Shown: one piece after another, positions 14,582-16,690 of the stretch
Layout of the letters: every line of letters begins with the position of its first letter
Position numbering within the stretch: the stretch's first letter is position 1
Source of the DNA: Wolbachia sp.
GTDB lineage: Bacteria; Pseudomonadota; Alphaproteobacteria; Rickettsiales; Anaplasmataceae
Assembly: GCA_022836975.1 (NCBI GenBank)
Contig: JAIXMJ010000009.1
Span: 621 to 17,310 of the forward strand
Length of the DNA: 16,690 nucleotides
Direction of reading: 5' to 3'
Position numbers and translations under genes: made by a program
The notes under the pieces: model-generated
What the model was told of the DNA's origin: nothing
The model's input: only the letters and a program-made list of their open reading frames with translations
Database searches by the model: none

Positions 14582-14631
14582 AGACTATTTGCAAAGCAAT
14601 GACATCACAATTCACGTTCTGCAGAGGATTT
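14582..14631. repeat. 50-bp remnant with the ends of the MITE-like element
   Basis: The left 16 bp AGACTATTTGCAAAGC and the right 16 bp GTTCTGCAGAGGATTT each match the corresponding ends of copies A-C at about 13 of 16 positions, with only 18 unrelated bases between them. This looks like an old, collapsed copy in the polA-sdhA gap. Otherwise this 229-bp gap holds only a weak 9-bp inverted repeat (14519-14527 with 14572-14580). Confidence 0.5.
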
Positions 14632-14677
14632 ATTATGAGCAAAAATAATCTACTCTAAGATTATTGCCATACCCTGA

Positions 14678-16480
14678 TTAATATACTCTTTTCTCTGGAG
14701 ATACAAAGTCAATTTCATCACTAAGTGTTTTACTGGATACTGCCTTATAATCTATTGTTACATTAAATTTATTATCGAGCCAAGCTAAGGTATGTTTCAT
14801 CCAATTTACATCATCACGCTCAGGGAAATCCTCACGCGCATGTGCACCTCTGCTTTCTTCTCTATTAGCTGCACATTCCATCGTAATAACAGCTTGCGGA
14901 ACCATGTTAGCAAGTTCTAAAGCTTCAACTAAATTACTATTCCATATCATACTACGATCTTCCACGGAAATGTCAGACATCATTCTTGCAACTTTTTTTA
15001 TAGCTTTCTTACCTTCTGCCAATGATTTGGAAACACGAAATACCGATGCATATTTCTGCATAGTATTTTGCATTTGGTTGCGTATTTGCGCAACTTTCAG
15101 TTTACCAGAAGCAAAACGCATTTTATTAAATTTATCAACCATCCAATCTGTACAACTTTTGTTTAATATACCACCTGGTTTAATCACTTCTTTTGCTCTC
15201 AACGCAGCAGCCCTACCAAAGACTATCAAGTCAAGCAGAGAGTTAGAACCCAAACGGTTTGCCCCATGTACTGAAACACAAGCAGCTTCACCAATAGCAA
15301 ACAGCCCTCTAACTACCTCTTCCTCCCCATTTCTAAGAGTGACAACTTCTCCATGATAGTTAGTAGGAATTCCTCCCATATTATAATGAACAGTTGGAAT
15401 AACGGGTATAGGGTCTTGTGTAACGTCAACTCCAGCAAAAGTTTTCGCAGTTTCACTGATTCCTGGTAATCTAAGTTTTATTACTTTAGGGTCAAGATGA
15501 GCAATGGTTAAGTATACATGGTCTTTTTTAGGCCCTACACCTCTTCCTTCTCTAATCTCAGTTGTAATGGCGCGACTCACTACATCACGCGAAGCTAAGT
15601 CTTGTGCTTTTGGAGCGTGTCGTTTCATGAATTTTTCACCTTCAGAATTAATTAAATAACCACCTTCACCTCGACACCCTTCTGTCATCAAGCACCCCGA
15701 ACCATATATTCCTGTTGGATGAAATTGCACGAACTCCATATCCTCTAAAGGTAATCCAGCTCTCACTACCATTCCATTACCATCTCCAGTGCAAGTATGT
15801 GCACTTGTTGCAGAAAAATAAATGCGGCCGTACCCACCTGTTGCTAATACTACTGCATGTGCCCAAAACCTATGCAAAGTACCATCGCATAATGACCAAG
15901 CAAAAACCCCACAACATGATCCTGTATTAGGATCCATGATGAGATCAATCACAAAATATTCAACAAAAAACTCCGCACCAAATTTTAAACATTGTTGATA
16001 TAATGTATGAAGAATTGCATGACCAGTTTTATCGGATGCTGCACAAGTACGTTGAGCAGATTTTCCTTTACCGAAGTGAGTAGTCATCCCTCCAAAAGAA
16101 CGCTGATATATTCTGCCATCATCTGTACGTGAAAAAGGCACACCAAAATTTTCTAGCTCTATCACTGCTTTTGCAGCATTTTTACACATATATTCTATCG
16201 CATCTTGATCTCCCAACCAATCTGATCCTTTGATTGTATCGTATGCATGCCATCTCCAATCATCTTCAGCAACATTACTCAGTGCTGCACTCACTCCTCC
16301 TTGTGCAGCAACTGTATGACTACGTGTTGGAAAAACTTTAGACACACAAGCAACTGAAAATCCAGCAGCATTCATACCGAGTGTAGCACGTAGACCTGCT
16401 CCACCAGCACCAACTATTACAACATCATACTCGTGATCTATAATTTCATACGCTGACTTATCCATATTCCATAATTTCAA
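14678..16480 (-). CDS. sdhA: Succinate dehydrogenase flavoprotein subunit
   Basis: Catalytic subunit of respiratory complex II. It oxidises succinate to fumarate on the inner membrane face, linking the TCA cycle to quinone reduction. At 600 residues it is full length. The FAD-binding dinucleotide fold is VVIVGAGGAGLRA (GAGGAG at 24-29), and covalent FAD attachment is expected on His55 in PTRSHTVAAQGG. Other conserved stretches are QFHPTGIYGSGCLMTEG, KDLASRDVVSRAI-like LASRDVVSRAI with the active-site Arg, PTVHYNMGGIPTN and HGANRLGSNSLLDL. The C-terminal ECAANREESRGAHAREDFPE is typical of alphaproteobacterial SdhA. Neither the first Met nor Met6 has a good ribosome-binding site, and Met6 (MDKSAYEII) is a plausible true start by family comparison. 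sdhB is not adjacent within the window. Confidence 0.98.
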   Translation of the reverse strand: MKLWNMDKSAYEIIDHEYDVVIVGAGGAGLRATLGMNAAGFSVACVSKVFPTRSHTVAAQGGVSAALSNVAEDDWRWHAYDTIKGSDWLGDQDAIEYMCKNAAKAVIELENFGVPFSRTDDGRIYQRSFGGMTTHFGKGKSAQRTCAASDKTGHAILHTLYQQCLKFGAEFFVEYFVIDLIMDPNTGSCCGVFAWSLCDGTLHRFWAHAVVLATGGYGRIYFSATSAHTCTGDGNGMVVRAGLPLEDMEFVQFHPTGIYGSGCLMTEGCRGEGGYLINSEGEKFMKRHAPKAQDLASRDVVSRAITTEIREGRGVGPKKDHVYLTIAHLDPKVIKLRLPGISETAKTFAGVDVTQDPIPVIPTVHYNMGGIPTNYHGEVVTLRNGEEEVVRGLFAIGEAACVSVHGANRLGSNSLLDLIVFGRAAALRAKEVIKPGGILNKSCTDWMVDKFNKMRFASGKLKVAQIRNQMQNTMQKYASVFRVSKSLAEGKKAIKKVARMMSDISVEDRSMIWNSNLVEALELANMVPQAVITMECAANREESRGAHAREDFPERDDVNWMKHTLAWLDNKFNVTIDYKAVSSKTLSDEIDFVSPEKRVY

Positions 16481-16548
16481 TCTATAACATACTATAAAAT
16501 TTATACAGATTTAACAAGTATTCCTTTTACTTATGGCTCATTTGCTTA

Positions 16549-16690
16549 GGTAGTGTCGACATTAAATAAGATTAGAGTTAAAATAGTATTTTTTGAGAGG
16601 GAAAGATGTTATACGACCTGAAAGATGAGCAGTGGGAAAGAATAAAAGATAAATTACCTGGGAAAGAAGGAGATAGTGGCAGAAGAGGAA
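16549..16690 (+). mobile_element. IS5-family element, left end (runs off the window)
   Basis: The end-like sequence GGTAGTGTCGACATTAAAT follows TTA(G), matching the YTAR-type target preference and the style of the end at 6758 (GGTATGTCGTC). A transposase start follows 55 nt later. The element lies just upstream of sdhA, pointing away from it. The right end is outside the window. Confidence 0.6.
16606..16690 (+). CDS. IS5-family transposase, N-terminal part
   Basis: It begins MLYDLKDEQWERIKDKLPGK, a standard opening for one IS5-family transposase group (DL-DEQWE-I---LPG), and stays open to the window edge (28 codons). A good ribosome-binding site (GAGAGG) lies about 6 nt upstream. Unlike the other IS genes here it shows no lesion in the visible part, so it could belong to an active element. 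Its sequence differs from the 6837-7301 type. Confidence 0.75.
   Translation, partial: MLYDLKDEQWERIKDKLPGKEGDSGRRG

Noticed and set aside
14904..15356. 150-residue plus-strand ORF
   Set aside because: Antisense to conserved sdhA; long only because stop codons are rare in that complementary frame.

Overview
The window is AT-rich DNA from an obligate intracellular alphaproteobacterium of the order Rickettsiales, most likely family Anaplasmataceae. Wolbachia or a close relative fits best, judging from low G+C, the protein styles (coxB-coxA-ctaB cluster, short PolA, short PBP2, alphaproteobacterial SdhA) and the load of decayed IS5, IS630 and probable IS982 transposase fragments. The genus is an inference, because no rRNA or other definitive marker is present.

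Layout. 1-1070 is a graveyard of mobile DNA: a decayed IS5-family transposase on the minus strand, a 215-bp inverted-repeat element (copy A), then broken IS630-like and probable IS982-like fragments. 1071-2318 holds dnaJ preceded by tRNA-Arg(ACG), both on the minus strand. 2376-3053 is a short mreC on the plus strand. 3054-3383 is non-coding with two hairpins and a coxB promoter. 3384-6535 is the cytochrome oxidase cluster coxB-coxA-ctaB plus a CoxF-like small ORF. coxB is broken by an internal deletion of about 79 nt, while coxA and ctaB are intact. 6536-8242 is a second mobile-DNA graveyard: MITE-like copies B and C, an internally deleted IS5 element with both ends, two other IS5-type transposase N-termini and an IS630 C-terminus. 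8373-14448 is a minus-strand gene run in transcription order polA, a 404-residue membrane protein of unknown function, a NodB-type polysaccharide deacetylase and penicillin-binding protein 2. 14678-16480 is sdhA on the minus strand. The right edge enters a new IS5-family element whose transposase start is intact.

How the genes work together. coxA, coxB and ctaB build and supply heme to the aa3-type terminal oxidase, and SdhA feeds the same respiratory chain from succinate, so the coxB lesion bears directly on respiration. MreC, PBP2 and the deacetylase belong to cell elongation and peptidoglycan synthesis or editing, a pathway kept in minimal form by some Anaplasmataceae. The unknown membrane protein lies 9 bp upstream of the deacetylase and may be co-transcribed with it.

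No clearly new multi-gene system was recognised. The best leads are the split and deleted coxB, the three-copy inverted-repeat element carrying a short conserved ORF, the unknown membrane protein beside the cell-wall genes, and a long near-perfect hairpin upstream of coxB.
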